64,000 nt of DNA, from NCBI GenBank assembly GCA_963747345.1, contig CAVVFA010000036.1, positions 1 through 64,000 of the forward strand, in the 5' to 3' direction. Shown here piece after piece: positions 8,341 through 16,464 of this stretch (position 1 is the first letter of the stretch; every line of letters starts with the position of its first letter). The position numbers were made by a program, and so were the translations under genes. Source of the stretch: GCA-2746795 sp963747345 (GTDB lineage: Bacteria; Chloroflexota; Anaerolineae; Promineifilales; Promineifilaceae). Below the pieces are notes generated by a model. It saw nothing but the letters and a program-made list of their open reading frames with translations, searched no databases and was not told the DNA's origin.

Positions 8341-9813
8341 CTATAGTCGCATTTCTAATAGCACATTAGCGATTAAGCGTCGACGTTCTTCATCTTCGTC
8401 TTCAATGCCTTCATCCAATATCTGCTCCAGTTTTGCTCGCGTATCCTGATCAATTTCAAGTGCCTCTTCTTGACAAAGCAACGCCAATTTCAAAGCTGGG
8501 ATCGTTGGTTTATCATCTGCCAGGCAAGCGGCAATAATCGGTGTGGCATCTGCTTTAGCAGAATACAGGAGGATGGTTTCATGCCACCAGCTTTCATGCA
8601 CATGTGTGACCATTTCAGCCACCAAATTTTGCTCTTTGACGTGAACAGAAGCCAAATATTCTTGGAACGTCAAATGAGAAAAACTGTAAATGCCATTTTC
8701 TCGTTCAATAAGCAGACCAGATTGATTTTCAATCCCTTTGAGAAAATCTTTTGCCGCTATATCTGGCGCGACTGATGTTAATGGAGAGCGGATGATTGAT
8801 TCTGCACTTTCAGCCCCGGTTTCCCGAATTTTTTGTACCATCATGACATACGCGAGCGGCTGCAAAATTCGCTGTTTTTGAGCGGGTGTTAGGTCCAGTT
8901 TCAGGCCGCGTGCTTCCTGCCGTTTACCTAAAAACACTTCACAGATTTCGGCATACAATTCTACGCGTCGTCCTGGTAAGGCGCTGCGATAGCGGTGTAC
9001 CGTGGCAATCATCGTCAGTAGCAAGGGGTTGACTGCTAAATCAGAAAGCGGCCCAGAAGCATTGATCCGCTTCAATAAATCTTCGGCTCCTTCCTGCGCT
9101 TTCATCTGCACTCCTGGATCATTCTTCTGACTGCTCATGATTTCATTCGCCAGATACCAGTTTTGCACGAAACGATTCACCTGTGCCGCTGTAAAGGGTC
9201 GCACTTCTAACACGGAGACACCACTCAATGGATTGCTGATATAACCAAAGCGGCGAGAGGTAACGATGAAGTTGTTTGTGGCGTAAATCTGCATCTGTTT
9301 TTCTACCCAGGCCACCATTGCCTGCCGAATCTTTAGGTCAGCCACTTCATCAAGCCCGTCTAATAAAATCAAACAATGCCCTTTTTTTAGCTGTTCTTCA
9401 AACCAACCTTGAGGCGCATCGGCTTTCCATTTTTTCAGGGTACTTTGAATGGCGTTTTCCAAGAAAAGATCGGGATCGTTTTGAATAGCTCCCGTCAGGT
9501 CCCTTAAGAACAATAGAACGGGTAGTTTATCGACCGGTTTATTCTTTTGCTGTCTTGCCAGAACGAGCGTCATATGTTTGAGCAAAGTGGTTTTACCACA
9601 CCCTGGCGCACCAATCACGGCTAAATTGGGGCTTGCAAGATTGTCCGCCTGTAAAAACTGCCAGATGGTGTGGGATCCCTGGCTGAGTTCTTCTGGAATT
9701 TTGTGCAAAGGGTCTACCGGAATTTCATGTATGGCTTGTGGAGAAACACTCAACTCCACAAACACCTTTTCCAGATCCAAGTTATAAGTCCCTTGCGTGG
9801 ACAACCCCTTCAC
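8341..9813 (-). CDS. NACHT-family STAND NTPase
   Basis: ATP-binding signalling switch of the NACHT clade of STAND NTPases. Numbering from the ATG at 9813: Walker A GAPGCGKTT at residues 68-76, Walker B CLILLDGLDEV at 147-157 (with the extra acidic residues typical of NACHT), a sensor-like FIVTSRR at 181-187, and the winged-helix/HETHS region including FSHLTFQEYLASVHV near residue 385. The C-terminus is short and helical, with no leucine-rich or TPR repeats, so target sensing or effector action may lie in a partner protein. The frame upstream of 9813 reads RYRDFDVKG directly before the annotated start and is blocked by TAA. A one-base shift near 9830 continues it into RAFGSRGYKNRYLKHLTY back to a GTG at 9937-9935. 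The real gene therefore probably begins there, overlapping the upstream small gene. It is the middle gene of a three-gene minus-strand operon. Bacterial NACHT proteins are known in antiphage defence; this role is inferred here. Confidence 0.9.
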   Translation of the reverse strand: MKGLSTQGTYNLDLEKVFVELSVSPQAIHEIPVDPLHKIPEELSQGSHTIWQFLQADNLASPNLAVIGAPGCGKTTLLKHMTLVLARQQKNKPVDKLPVLLFLRDLTGAIQNDPDLFLENAIQSTLKKWKADAPQGWFEEQLKKGHCLILLDGLDEVADLKIRQAMVAWVEKQMQIYATNNFIVTSRRFGYISNPLSGVSVLEVRPFTAAQVNRFVQNWYLANEIMSSQKNDPGVQMKAQEGAEDLLKRINASGPLSDLAVNPLLLTMIATVHRYRSALPGRRVELYAEICEVFLGKRQEARGLKLDLTPAQKQRILQPLAYVMMVQKIRETGAESAESIIRSPLTSVAPDIAAKDFLKGIENQSGLLIERENGIYSFSHLTFQEYLASVHVKEQNLVAEMVTHVHESWWHETILLYSAKADATPIIAACLADDKPTIPALKLALLCQEEALEIDQDTRAKLEQILDEGIEDEDEERRRLIANVLLEMRL

Positions 9814-9908
9814 ATCAAAATCGCGGTAGCGGATAAGTGAGATGTTTTAGGTAACGATTTTTGTAGCCTCGACTGCCAAAAGCGCGTACTGCACGATCAT
9901 CTATCTTG

Positions 9909-10136
9909 TTAGCTGTTCGAATCTGCCCATGTATCACTTAAATTCCCCCAAACTTTAGCTACAAAACCAACCGTAATATCTACAGCCAGGTACAGAATCA
10001 TGACGGCAATGCCGAGCTGCAAGTCATTGGTTGCATTCCATGCAAATCCAGCTGCCACTGGTGCTCCAATGAAACTGATGATCCACACTAGCAATAGCGT
10101 TCGGTTGTTGTCGGGTGGTTGTGGTGTTGGACTCAT
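9909..10136 (-). CDS. Small two-helix membrane protein, first gene of the NACHT operon
   Basis: 75 residues: a short polar proline-rich N-terminus (MSPTPQPPDNNRT) followed by two hydrophobic segments, LLLVWIISFIGAPVAAGFAW and GIAVMILYLAVDITVGFVA, and a short acidic tail. No family recognised. It precedes the NACHT gene on the same strand and overlaps its probable true start, so the two are likely cotranscribed. As membrane proteins often act as effectors in STAND systems, it could be a pore-forming or membrane-anchoring partner. This is inference from context only. Confidence 0.65.
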   Translation of the reverse strand: MSPTPQPPDNNRTLLLVWIISFIGAPVAAGFAWNATNDLQLGIAVMILYLAVDITVGFVAKVWGNLSDTWADSNS

Positions 10137-10184
10137 TCCAGGCTCCTTGAGAGAAATACAATCGTCAATCTTTAATCTTCAATC

Positions 10185-10205
10185 CTTCGACAAGCTCAGG
10201 ACAGG
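10185..10205 (+). repeat. CTTCGACAAGCTCAGGACAGG dispersed repeat
   Basis: Intergenic copy of the 21-bp element also seen at 3074-3094. It lies between the NACHT operon and the Lrp gene, at the edge of the accessory island. Confidence 0.7.
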
Positions 10206-10218
10206 TTCGTTAATTTGG

Positions 10219-10683
10219 TCAGATGGGAACGGCCGTTGTCATTTTAATCTTGTTCAACACCAGACTGGTACGAATTTTGTCCATACCGGCGAGAGGGCTG
10301 AGCGTTTCCAGGATGAACTCTTCCAAATGCTTCCGGTTGCGGATGACCACTTTCAGCAGGTAGTCGTATTCACCGGTGATGTGATACGCTTCCAACACTT
10401 CGGGGATGTCTTGCACCACATGCATAAAATTCTGCAAGAACTCAGATTTGTGGCGCACCAACGTAATTTGCACAAAACAGAGCATGTCATACCCCACCGT
10501 TTCTGCGTTGAGGATGGTGGCGTAATGGTCGATGATGCCCGCCTCTTCCAACTTGCGGACACGCTTTTGTAAACCTGGGGGGGATAAATCAACCCGACGG
10601 GCTAATTCCGCATTGGTAATTCGAGCGTTTTCTTGAAGATGGTTGAGCAGTTCACGGTCTACTTTATCTAATTTTTGTTCCAT
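10219..10683 (-). CDS. Lrp/AsnC-family transcriptional regulator
   Basis: 154-residue regulator. The N-terminal helix-turn-helix (residues about 5-55) reads LDKVDRELLNHLQENARITN followed by AELARRVDLSPPGLQKRVRKLE, the classic AsnC HTH. The C-terminal RAM ligand domain is recognisable from VLEAYHITGEYDYLLKVVIRN, the conserved G-x-x-D-Y-L-L core that binds amino acids at the dimer interface. It is transcribed divergently from the M20 peptidase at 10859, with 175 bp between them, so regulation of that amino acid or peptide-processing gene in response to an amino acid is a reasonable inference. Confidence 0.92.
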   Translation of the reverse strand: MEQKLDKVDRELLNHLQENARITNAELARRVDLSPPGLQKRVRKLEEAGIIDHYATILNAETVGYDMLCFVQITLVRHKSEFLQNFMHVVQDIPEVLEAYHITGEYDYLLKVVIRNRKHLEEFILETLSPLAGMDKIRTSLVLNKIKMTTAVPI

Positions 10684-10858
10684 TTATGGCTTTCCTGGTA
10701 AAGAATATGAACTGATTTTAGCGAAAAGGGCTATATAAATCCAGAAAAGTGCGTGTTTGTTGAACGTTTTGCGCAATACAATGAAAATTCCGACTTCTGA
10801 TGTTATAAAAGAGACTTCAAGGGCAACATAAACTTTTGCGTGACGGGATATAAAGACG

Positions 10859-12094
10859 ATGACCTCATTGGATCAAACAGAACTACATGATTATTTGACT
10901 GCTCATTTGCCAGACTATTTGAGTTTGCTTCAGGAGTGGGTGGACATCAACAGCTTTACGACAAATTTGGAAGGGGTTGATCAATTGGGAAGGGTAACGG
11001 CCGTTTCCTTTTCTGAGCTTGGTTTTCAATCTGAATACGTCCGTTCCCAAAATAATGCCTATGGGCATCATCTTGTTATGACACGCCCCGGAAATTCTGG
11101 GCGCACCATTGGGTTAGTTTCCCATTTAGACACCGTTTTCCCCCGTGATGAAGAGATTCGCAACGATTTTGCGTGGCGGGAAGCAGACGAGCGGATTTAC
11201 GGCCCCGGCACGGTAGACATAAAAGGCGGCACACTCATCATCTACATGATGATGGCCGCCTTGAAAGCACTCGCCCCGGATGCTTTTGAAGCCATTACCT
11301 GGGTCATTTTGCTCGATGCTGCTGAAGAAGTCGATGGCACAGATTTCGGCCACCTTTGTACGGATCGACTGGGTGCAGATGCGTTGGCTTGTCTCATTTT
11401 TGAGGGAGGCTATTTGCAAAATAATCAAGCAAAAGTGGTCGTAGCGCGGAAGGGCATGGCGATTTACCGGATTGAAGTGGAAGGGAAAGCCTCTCATGCG
11501 GGCAGCGCTCATGAACAGGGCGCCAATGCCATCAGTCAACTGGCAGATGTGGTGCAGCGAGTATGCCGTCTCACTGATTATGACCGTGACTTAACATTTA
11601 ATGTGGGCAGAATTGAAGGCGGAACCGTTACCAATCGCGTGCCACATTTTGCGGCCGCCGATGTGGAAATGCGTGCCTTTACGCCAGAGGTGTATGATGC
11701 TGGTGTGGCGGCTATGTTGGCGTTAGATGGGCTGTCTACCGTGGAAAGCACCACTGGCGAATTTCCTTGCCACACCCGGGTGAGCCAGACTCGCAAAACA
11801 AAACCGTGGCCTCGCAATGACGGCACAGATCGCTTACTTGCCATCTGGCAAGAGGCGGGCGAAGCGCTCGGCATTGAGGTGGTTTCAGAAGAACGGGGCG
11901 GCTTGAGCGATGGCAACTATTTCTGGGATGTGATACCCTGCCTCGATGGCTTGGGTGCGGCTGGGAGTAACGCGCATTGTTCTGAGCAAAGCGAAGACGG
12001 CAGCAAGGAGCAGGAATACTGCCTCCCGGCTGCGTTTGTGCCGAAGACGGTTTTGAATATAACGGCCGTTCTCAAACTTATTGGCTATGGTTAA
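10859..12094 (+). CDS. M20-family metallopeptidase (ArgE/DapE/CPG2-like)
   Basis: Zinc-dependent amidohydrolase of 411 residues that cleaves amide bonds of peptides or N-acyl amino acids. Metal-site motifs are in place: SHLDTVF with His89 and Asp91, GPGTVDIKGG with the bridging Asp120, and DAAEEVDG with the general-base/metal glutamates 156-157. The dimerisation (lid) domain follows, marked by RIEVEGKASHAGSAHEQGAN. No signal peptide, so cytoplasmic. It is divergent from the Lrp-type regulator and is followed, 74 bp downstream, by a GNAT gene on the same strand. Substrate is not determined. Confidence 0.9.
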   Translation: MTSLDQTELHDYLTAHLPDYLSLLQEWVDINSFTTNLEGVDQLGRVTAVSFSELGFQSEYVRSQNNAYGHHLVMTRPGNSGRTIGLVSHLDTVFPRDEEIRNDFAWREADERIYGPGTVDIKGGTLIIYMMMAALKALAPDAFEAITWVILLDAAEEVDGTDFGHLCTDRLGADALACLIFEGGYLQNNQAKVVVARKGMAIYRIEVEGKASHAGSAHEQGANAISQLADVVQRVCRLTDYDRDLTFNVGRIEGGTVTNRVPHFAAADVEMRAFTPEVYDAGVAAMLALDGLSTVESTTGEFPCHTRVSQTRKTKPWPRNDGTDRLLAIWQEAGEALGIEVVSEERGGLSDGNYFWDVIPCLDGLGAAGSNAHCSEQSEDGSKEQEYCLPAAFVPKTVLNITAVLKLIGYG

Positions 12095-12168
12095 CCAGAC
12101 GCTGTTTTGTTAACATAATTGCTGTGATTATCGACCTGTAGTGTGCGTACCCAAAAGGAAAAAGTGCC

Positions 12169-12939
12169 GTGACACACCTAGTTGATCGTATCCAAACCTA
12201 TTTGCGTCAAGATAATGAAGATCGAGAAGGGGTAGATGCCGCGCCTTTTCATGTCTATTTTGGCGGGGCCGAATCAAAACCTGATTCAAGTGTGGCCGTG
12301 CCTTGCCACCGCATCATCGAGAGCGACGATGATTTATTACTCATGGAGGATGCGTTTTGGCAGCGTCGCCAATCTCCGCGCATCCAATTTTTGGATAGTT
12401 ACAATCCGGCATTGACCACGCTGTTGGGACGAAATGGGTATGAGTTGGTGCGGGAAGAAATGGTGCTGGCTTGTACCGCTGATTCGATTCGCCCCGCGCC
12501 CAAAATGCCAGGATTGACGACCCTCGTTTTATCTGGCGACTCCTCTTTGGATGATGTCAAAGATGGCTTGCAGCAAACCAGTCAGCTTGGTTTTAATCCG
12601 TTTGCCACCCGAATGCTGGATACGGATGCGGAAATGTTCCGCAAAACTTTAGTGACGGGGCAAGCCTTTGTTTTGCGCCTCGACAAAAATCCAGTGGCGG
12701 CGGGCATGTTCAAAGAGATTCATGATGGCTTGACCCAAGTCGCCGGATTGACGACATTGGAGAATTATCGCCGCCAGGGATTTGCCGCTTACCTGACCGG
12801 TTATATGACCAAGTATGCCTTTTCGCGCCATGTTGATACGGTTTTCTTGACGACATCTGTTGATGGCACAGAAAATGTGTATCGCCGCGTTGGCTTTAAT
12901 CCCTGTGCCACGCTGTTGACGTTTAAGAAAGATCTTTAA
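12169..12939 (+). CDS. GNAT-family N-acetyltransferase
   Basis: 256 residues, GTG start preceded by a purine-rich AAAAGGAAAAAG. The acetyl-CoA-binding motif A lies in the second half, where VAAGMFKEIHDGLTQVAGLT is followed by the R-x-x-G-x-A loop as YRRQGFAAYLTGYM, and then by VFLTTSVDGTENVYRRVGFN, the usual end of the fold. The first half is divergent and may be a degenerate second GNAT copy. It is followed by a strong terminator. Acceptor substrate unknown; the position after an M20 peptidase suggests amino acid or peptide metabolism. Confidence 0.85.
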   Translation: MTHLVDRIQTYLRQDNEDREGVDAAPFHVYFGGAESKPDSSVAVPCHRIIESDDDLLLMEDAFWQRRQSPRIQFLDSYNPALTTLLGRNGYELVREEMVLACTADSIRPAPKMPGLTTLVLSGDSSLDDVKDGLQQTSQLGFNPFATRMLDTDAEMFRKTLVTGQAFVLRLDKNPVAAGMFKEIHDGLTQVAGLTTLENYRRQGFAAYLTGYMTKYAFSRHVDTVFLTTSVDGTENVYRRVGFNPCATLLTFKKDL

Positions 12940-12958
12940 TTACTCAATTTAATTTGGA

Positions 12959-13006
12959 GGCGCGGAAGATGCAATGGTTACCTTTGCATCTTCCGCGCCT
13001 TTTTTG
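12959..13006 (+). terminator. Rho-independent terminator after the GNAT gene
   Basis: A 16-bp perfect stem, 12959-12974 with 12984-12999, starting GGCGCGGAAG, a 9-base loop, then TTTTTT. It ends the M20-GNAT transcript. Confidence 0.92.
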
Positions 13007-13085
13007 TTTTTGGATAGTGTCACGAAGTTTTTGCTATTTGGGCATTGTTCATTCTATAACTAACCATCTTTATACTTTTTGGGTA

Positions 13086-13115
13086 TAGCCGCGGCTACAA
13101 ATTGTAAAGGACATT
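13086..13115 (+). repeat. TAGCCGCGGCTA-containing 30-bp dispersed repeat
   Basis: TAGCCGCGGCTACAAATTGT plus AAAGGACATT. The same 30 bases are at 40289-40318, and an inverted partial copy is at 21033-21050. It contains the 12-bp palindrome TAGCCGCGGCTA and lies just before a gene start in both direct copies. Confidence 0.85.
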
Positions 13116-13125
13116 TGGAGGCAGA

Positions 13126-14280
13126 ATGATGGATTGGGATAGATTGTTGGCAGATTGTGTGGATTTTACGCAGCGGTTGATTCAGACACCGAGTATGTCG
13201 TTTGCGGAAGATGCGTTAGCTGAGTTGATTGCAGATGAAATGCGGACGCTGGGTTTTGATGAGGTGTGGTTGGATGAGATGGGGAATGTAAACGGCCGTT
13301 TACACGGTAAAGATCGCAGCCTGCCTGCATTAGTCCTCAACAGTCACACAGACCATGTAGATCCCGGCGACCCGGCTTTGTGGTCTTCGCCCCCGTATGC
13401 GGGAGAAATTGTCGATGGCAAGATTGTAGGGCGTGGGGCGTGTGACATCAAAGGGCCGTTGGCGGTGCAAATTTTTAGTATGGCGGCGCTGATTCGGAAT
13501 GGAGAACGGCCGTTACGCGATGTCGTATTTTCGGGTGTCGTTCAAGAAGAAATTGGCGGCGCAGGGGCCAAACATTGGGTCGAGAATTTGGATTATGAGG
13601 TAGCGCTGGTCGTGCTGGGTGAGCCATCGAGTAATGATCTAGCTTTGGGACACCGGGGAATTATCCAGATGTGGCTGACGCTAAACGGCCGTTCTGTCCA
13701 TGCCAGCGTGCCGGAAAAAGGGCGCAACCCGAACTACAAACTAGCTGAGTTCCTGAATATACTTCAAGTTCGCCAAGGTGAACTGCGCAGACATCCGTTG
13801 CTGGGAGCAACCACCGTTGCCCCCACGATAATTGAAGTTGATACCAAAAGCTCGAACGTTACACCGGCCTGGACGCGGGTGTTGCTTGATTTTCGTACAG
13901 CCAGTGAAAATGCCAACAGCCTCAAAGCTTTCGTGCAGGATTTGGTCGGCGACTGGCCTCATACCATTACAGACGCCTGGTGTGCGCCAGGAACTCCTGT
14001 GGCAGACTCAGACGAGTTGATTTATGGTTATTACACGCCGCCGGAATCTGATGTCGTGGGGAGAGTGAAAACGGCCGTTACCCAAGGAATGGGTCGGGAG
14101 CCAAACCTAATCAGCTACCAATTTGCCACCGATGGCCGCTTCTTTGTGCCATACGGCATCCCCATCATCGGCTACTCTCCGGCTGACGAATCACAAGCCC
14201 ACACCGCCGATGAGCACATCAGTATCGCTATGATGGATGAAGCCCTGCGAGGTTACGTGCAATTGCTTCGAGAGTTTTAA
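13126..14280 (+). CDS. M20-family metallohydrolase, YgeY-like
   Basis: 384 residues. Metal ligands are visible in NSHTDHVDPGD (His74, Asp76), the bridging Asp107 in GRGACDIKGPLA, and QEEIGG (Glu141-142). The lid domain has LGHRGIIQMWLTLNGRSVHA. The overall pattern is closest to the YgeY group of M20 hydrolases, which in some genomes sits with selenium-linked genes; that association is family knowledge, not shown here. ATG codons at 13126 and 13129 follow GGAGG, so the second is equally good. It is preceded by the TAGCCGCGGCTA repeat and closes with a hairpin at 14281-14340. Confidence 0.88.
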   Translation: MMDWDRLLADCVDFTQRLIQTPSMSFAEDALAELIADEMRTLGFDEVWLDEMGNVNGRLHGKDRSLPALVLNSHTDHVDPGDPALWSSPPYAGEIVDGKIVGRGACDIKGPLAVQIFSMAALIRNGERPLRDVVFSGVVQEEIGGAGAKHWVENLDYEVALVVLGEPSSNDLALGHRGIIQMWLTLNGRSVHASVPEKGRNPNYKLAEFLNILQVRQGELRRHPLLGATTVAPTIIEVDTKSSNVTPAWTRVLLDFRTASENANSLKAFVQDLVGDWPHTITDAWCAPGTPVADSDELIYGYYTPPESDVVGRVKTAVTQGMGREPNLISYQFATDGRFFVPYGIPIIGYSPADESQAHTADEHISIAMMDEALRGYVQLLREF

Positions 14281-14340
14281 GAGTGGCAAGGTTGCAAAGT
14301 GGCAAGGTGACTCTGCAACCTTGCCACTTTGCAACTCTTA
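14281..14340. repeat. Hairpin of iterated GTGGCAAGGTTGCAAA words
   Basis: Inverted arms made of the words GGCAAGG, TTGCAAAG and GTGGC, located between two convergent genes. The same word family forms hairpins at 41358-41432 and 42470-42560. Confidence 0.75.
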
Positions 14341-14541
14341 AACCAACTGCTTACTCTGCTGATTTTGCGTAATCTCCAAAATTAAAGCTTGGGCAATGTT
14401 GATGGTACGGCTGGGGGCGGTAATCATTTCTTCAAAACGGCCGTCTATCATCACTGTGGGTTCAGCGGCAATAATTGCCTGGCGTAAAGAAGCCAGGTCT
14501 CGTTTCAATCGTGTATTTTCCTCTTGAAATAAGTCAAACAT
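14338..14541 (-). CDS. Small hypothetical protein, 67 residues
   Basis: MFDLFQEENTRLKRDLASLR at the N-terminus predicts a short coiled coil. The rest includes MIDGRFEEMITAPSRTINIA. Upstream on the minus strand is a purine-rich stretch (GGAGAGAAC) suited as a ribosome binding site. No family recognised. It is convergent with the M20 gene. Confidence 0.55.
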   Translation of the reverse strand: MFDLFQEENTRLKRDLASLRQAIIAAEPTVMIDGRFEEMITAPSRTINIAQALILEITQNQQSKQLV

Positions 14542-14661
14542 GGTTCAGTTCTCTCCGTGGAATAGTTATTTTTCTCTTTTTCATTTGATGAAAACTGTAC
14601 CAATCTTGTTTTAATGCCACATCAACAAGTTGTTATGGTTTGTTTAACAGGTCAAGAACAG

Positions 14662-14709
14662 AAAAAGCCCAATGACGACGGTGAAAAACGTCGTCATTGG
14701 GCTTTTTTT
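14662..14709. terminator. Bidirectional-type terminator hairpin
   Basis: AAAAAGCCCAATGACGACG pairs perfectly with its inverse across an 8-base loop, with A-tract on the left and T-tract on the right, so it could work on either strand. On the minus strand it lies between the iron-uptake genes and the small gene at 14338-14541. Confidence 0.85.
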
Positions 14710-14741
14710 ACGTTTGTTTTGTAAACTGAAGGTAACTGTAC

Positions 14742-14947
14742 AGACCCTAAGGGTTTGACCTCGAGTAATTCAATGCTGCGTTATACAAAACCCTTATTAC
14801 CTTATGAATGAACTGCTTGTACAAAAAACAAGGATTTTGCATCGAATTAACGCGAATTAACGCGAAAAAGAAACTCGTGAAAATTCGCGCCAATTCGATG
14901 CCATAAACTTTTTTGGCTCTGGCTTGTCCAGGTTAGGGTCTCTCGAG
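14742..14947. repeat. Nested intergenic elements: GACCCTAAGGGTTTG arms around a GCATCGAATT hairpin
   Basis: AGACCCTAAGGGTTTG with CTCGAG follows 14742, and an inverted partner TTAGGGTCTCTCGAG ends at 14947. These are the arms of the element found compact at 27449-27516. Between them, 14839-14901 is a second hairpin family (GCATCGAATTAACGCGAATT). The arrangement looks like one element inside another. There is no gene in 14542-14972. Confidence 0.6.
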
Positions 14948-14972
14948 TGAAAAATCAAGTTACAACCGAAAT

Positions 14973-16412
14973 TTACCAGCCAGCAATCAATCGCCAAATT
15001 TGGGCAAAGAAGAAGGTGACGATGAAGCCTAACGCCACAGGCAGTAGACTGGCTAATGCTGTCCAGCGCTTGCTGCCTGTTTCTTTGTAGATGGTGTAGA
15101 TGGTGGTCGAGCAGGGATTATGGATGAGAGAGAAGAGCATGACGGAAACGGCCGTTAACAATGTCCAGCCACCCGCCGTCAAAATCAATTTTGTATCCGC
15201 TAATGAATCCAGTTCAAACATCACGCCGGCACCATCGCCACCAGATGCACCAGAAACCAGCACCGTCAACATCAGAATTGTCGGAACGACAATTTCATTA
15301 GCCGGAATGGCGACAATATACGCCAGCAAAATCACGCCGTTCAACCCAATCAAAAGCCCAAGCGGATTGAGGAAATTAATGATGTATTCCGCCAAACTTG
15401 TGCCGCTGAATTGAATATTGGAAATCAACCAAATCACAGCCCCAGCCGGCATGGCAAAAAGAATGGCACGCCACAGCACTGGCAAAGTGCGGTCAATGAT
15501 AGACGTATAAATTGTTTGCAGTACACGGGGCGGCCGGTAAGGTGGCAGTTCCAGGCTAAACGTTGAGACTTCCCCGCGCAAAACCGACCGGGACAGCCCC
15601 CAAGAGATACCAAAACTAAGAACCACGCCCAGCACCGCAATACTCACTACCGCCAAGGCAGAAACGATACCCGCCATATAGTGCGGAACCAGCACCCCGA
15701 TGAATAAAGTAGCCATCAGAATTTGTGTCGGCCAACGGCCGTTACACAGCGCAAAATTATTCGTGATAATCGCAATCAATCGTTCCCGGGGGCTGTCAAT
15801 AACACGGGTGGCAATCACGCCGGCCGCATTACAGCCAAAGCCCATCATCATACTCAGCGATTGCTTGCCATGCGCCCCAGACTTCCGGTACGCATTGTCC
15901 AGATTAAACGCCACACGCGGTAGATAGCCAAAATCTTCCAGCAGCGTAAATAGTGGAAAGAAAATCATCATGGGCGGCAGCATCACACTAACCACCCAAG
16001 CCGTCGCCAGATAAATGCCATCAATGAGAAAACCCGACAACCACCACGGCATACCAATTGCGGCCGCCGCCTCATTTAGCAACGGATAGATCGTGCCGAT
16101 GAGGATGTTTGATAGAAATTGGGATGGGTAATTTGCCCCCGTAATCGTGAGCCAAAACACAATTGCCAGCATCAGAATCATCATCGGGAAGCCCCAAATG
16201 CGACTCGTTACAATGCTGTCGATTGTGTGGTCGAGGTCGAAACGTGGCTTCTTATCAGGACGAGTCACAGAGCGATCAGCCAGTCGCGCCGCATCCGTGT
16301 AAATATCTTCCATTAACTTGTCATGGAAATCCCGCCCAATTTGCCAACGCAATGATTCTGCGCTCGCCATAATATCATCAGTCGTTATTTTAGTCGTCGA
16401 AATTGTAGTCAT
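14973..16412 (-). CDS. feoB: FeoB C-terminal membrane part (ferrous iron transporter, Gate domains)
   Basis: 479-residue polytopic inner-membrane protein forming the Fe(II) translocation path. It holds the Gate motifs MMGFGCNAAGVIATRVIDSP and IPANEIVVPTILMLTV and the terminal NPCSTTIYTIYKETGSKRW. A soluble segment (LRWQIGRDFHDKLMEDIYTD) precedes the first transmembrane helix, as in full FeoB after the G domain. Here it begins with its own ATG 50 bp after the stop of the G-domain gene, so FeoB is encoded as two polypeptides (or separated by a further sequence error). It is cotranscribed with the G-domain gene and the DtxR-FeoA gene. Confidence 0.92.
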   Translation of the reverse strand: MTTISTTKITTDDIMASAESLRWQIGRDFHDKLMEDIYTDAARLADRSVTRPDKKPRFDLDHTIDSIVTSRIWGFPMMILMLAIVFWLTITGANYPSQFLSNILIGTIYPLLNEAAAAIGMPWWLSGFLIDGIYLATAWVVSVMLPPMMIFFPLFTLLEDFGYLPRVAFNLDNAYRKSGAHGKQSLSMMMGFGCNAAGVIATRVIDSPRERLIAIITNNFALCNGRWPTQILMATLFIGVLVPHYMAGIVSALAVVSIAVLGVVLSFGISWGLSRSVLRGEVSTFSLELPPYRPPRVLQTIYTSIIDRTLPVLWRAILFAMPAGAVIWLISNIQFSGTSLAEYIINFLNPLGLLIGLNGVILLAYIVAIPANEIVVPTILMLTVLVSGASGGDGAGVMFELDSLADTKLILTAGGWTLLTAVSVMLFSLIHNPCSTTIYTIYKETGSKRWTALASLLPVALGFIVTFFFAQIWRLIAGW

Positions 16413-16464
16413 CTTGTCTTTACCTTTTTACTTTCTGCCTTCTGTTTTTCGCCTTTTGCTTTGC

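Noticed and set aside
10000..10572. 190-codon plus-strand ORF opposite the Lrp gene
   Set aside because: Shadow of the Lrp and small membrane genes; it also crosses the dispersed repeat (read as FDKLRTGS).
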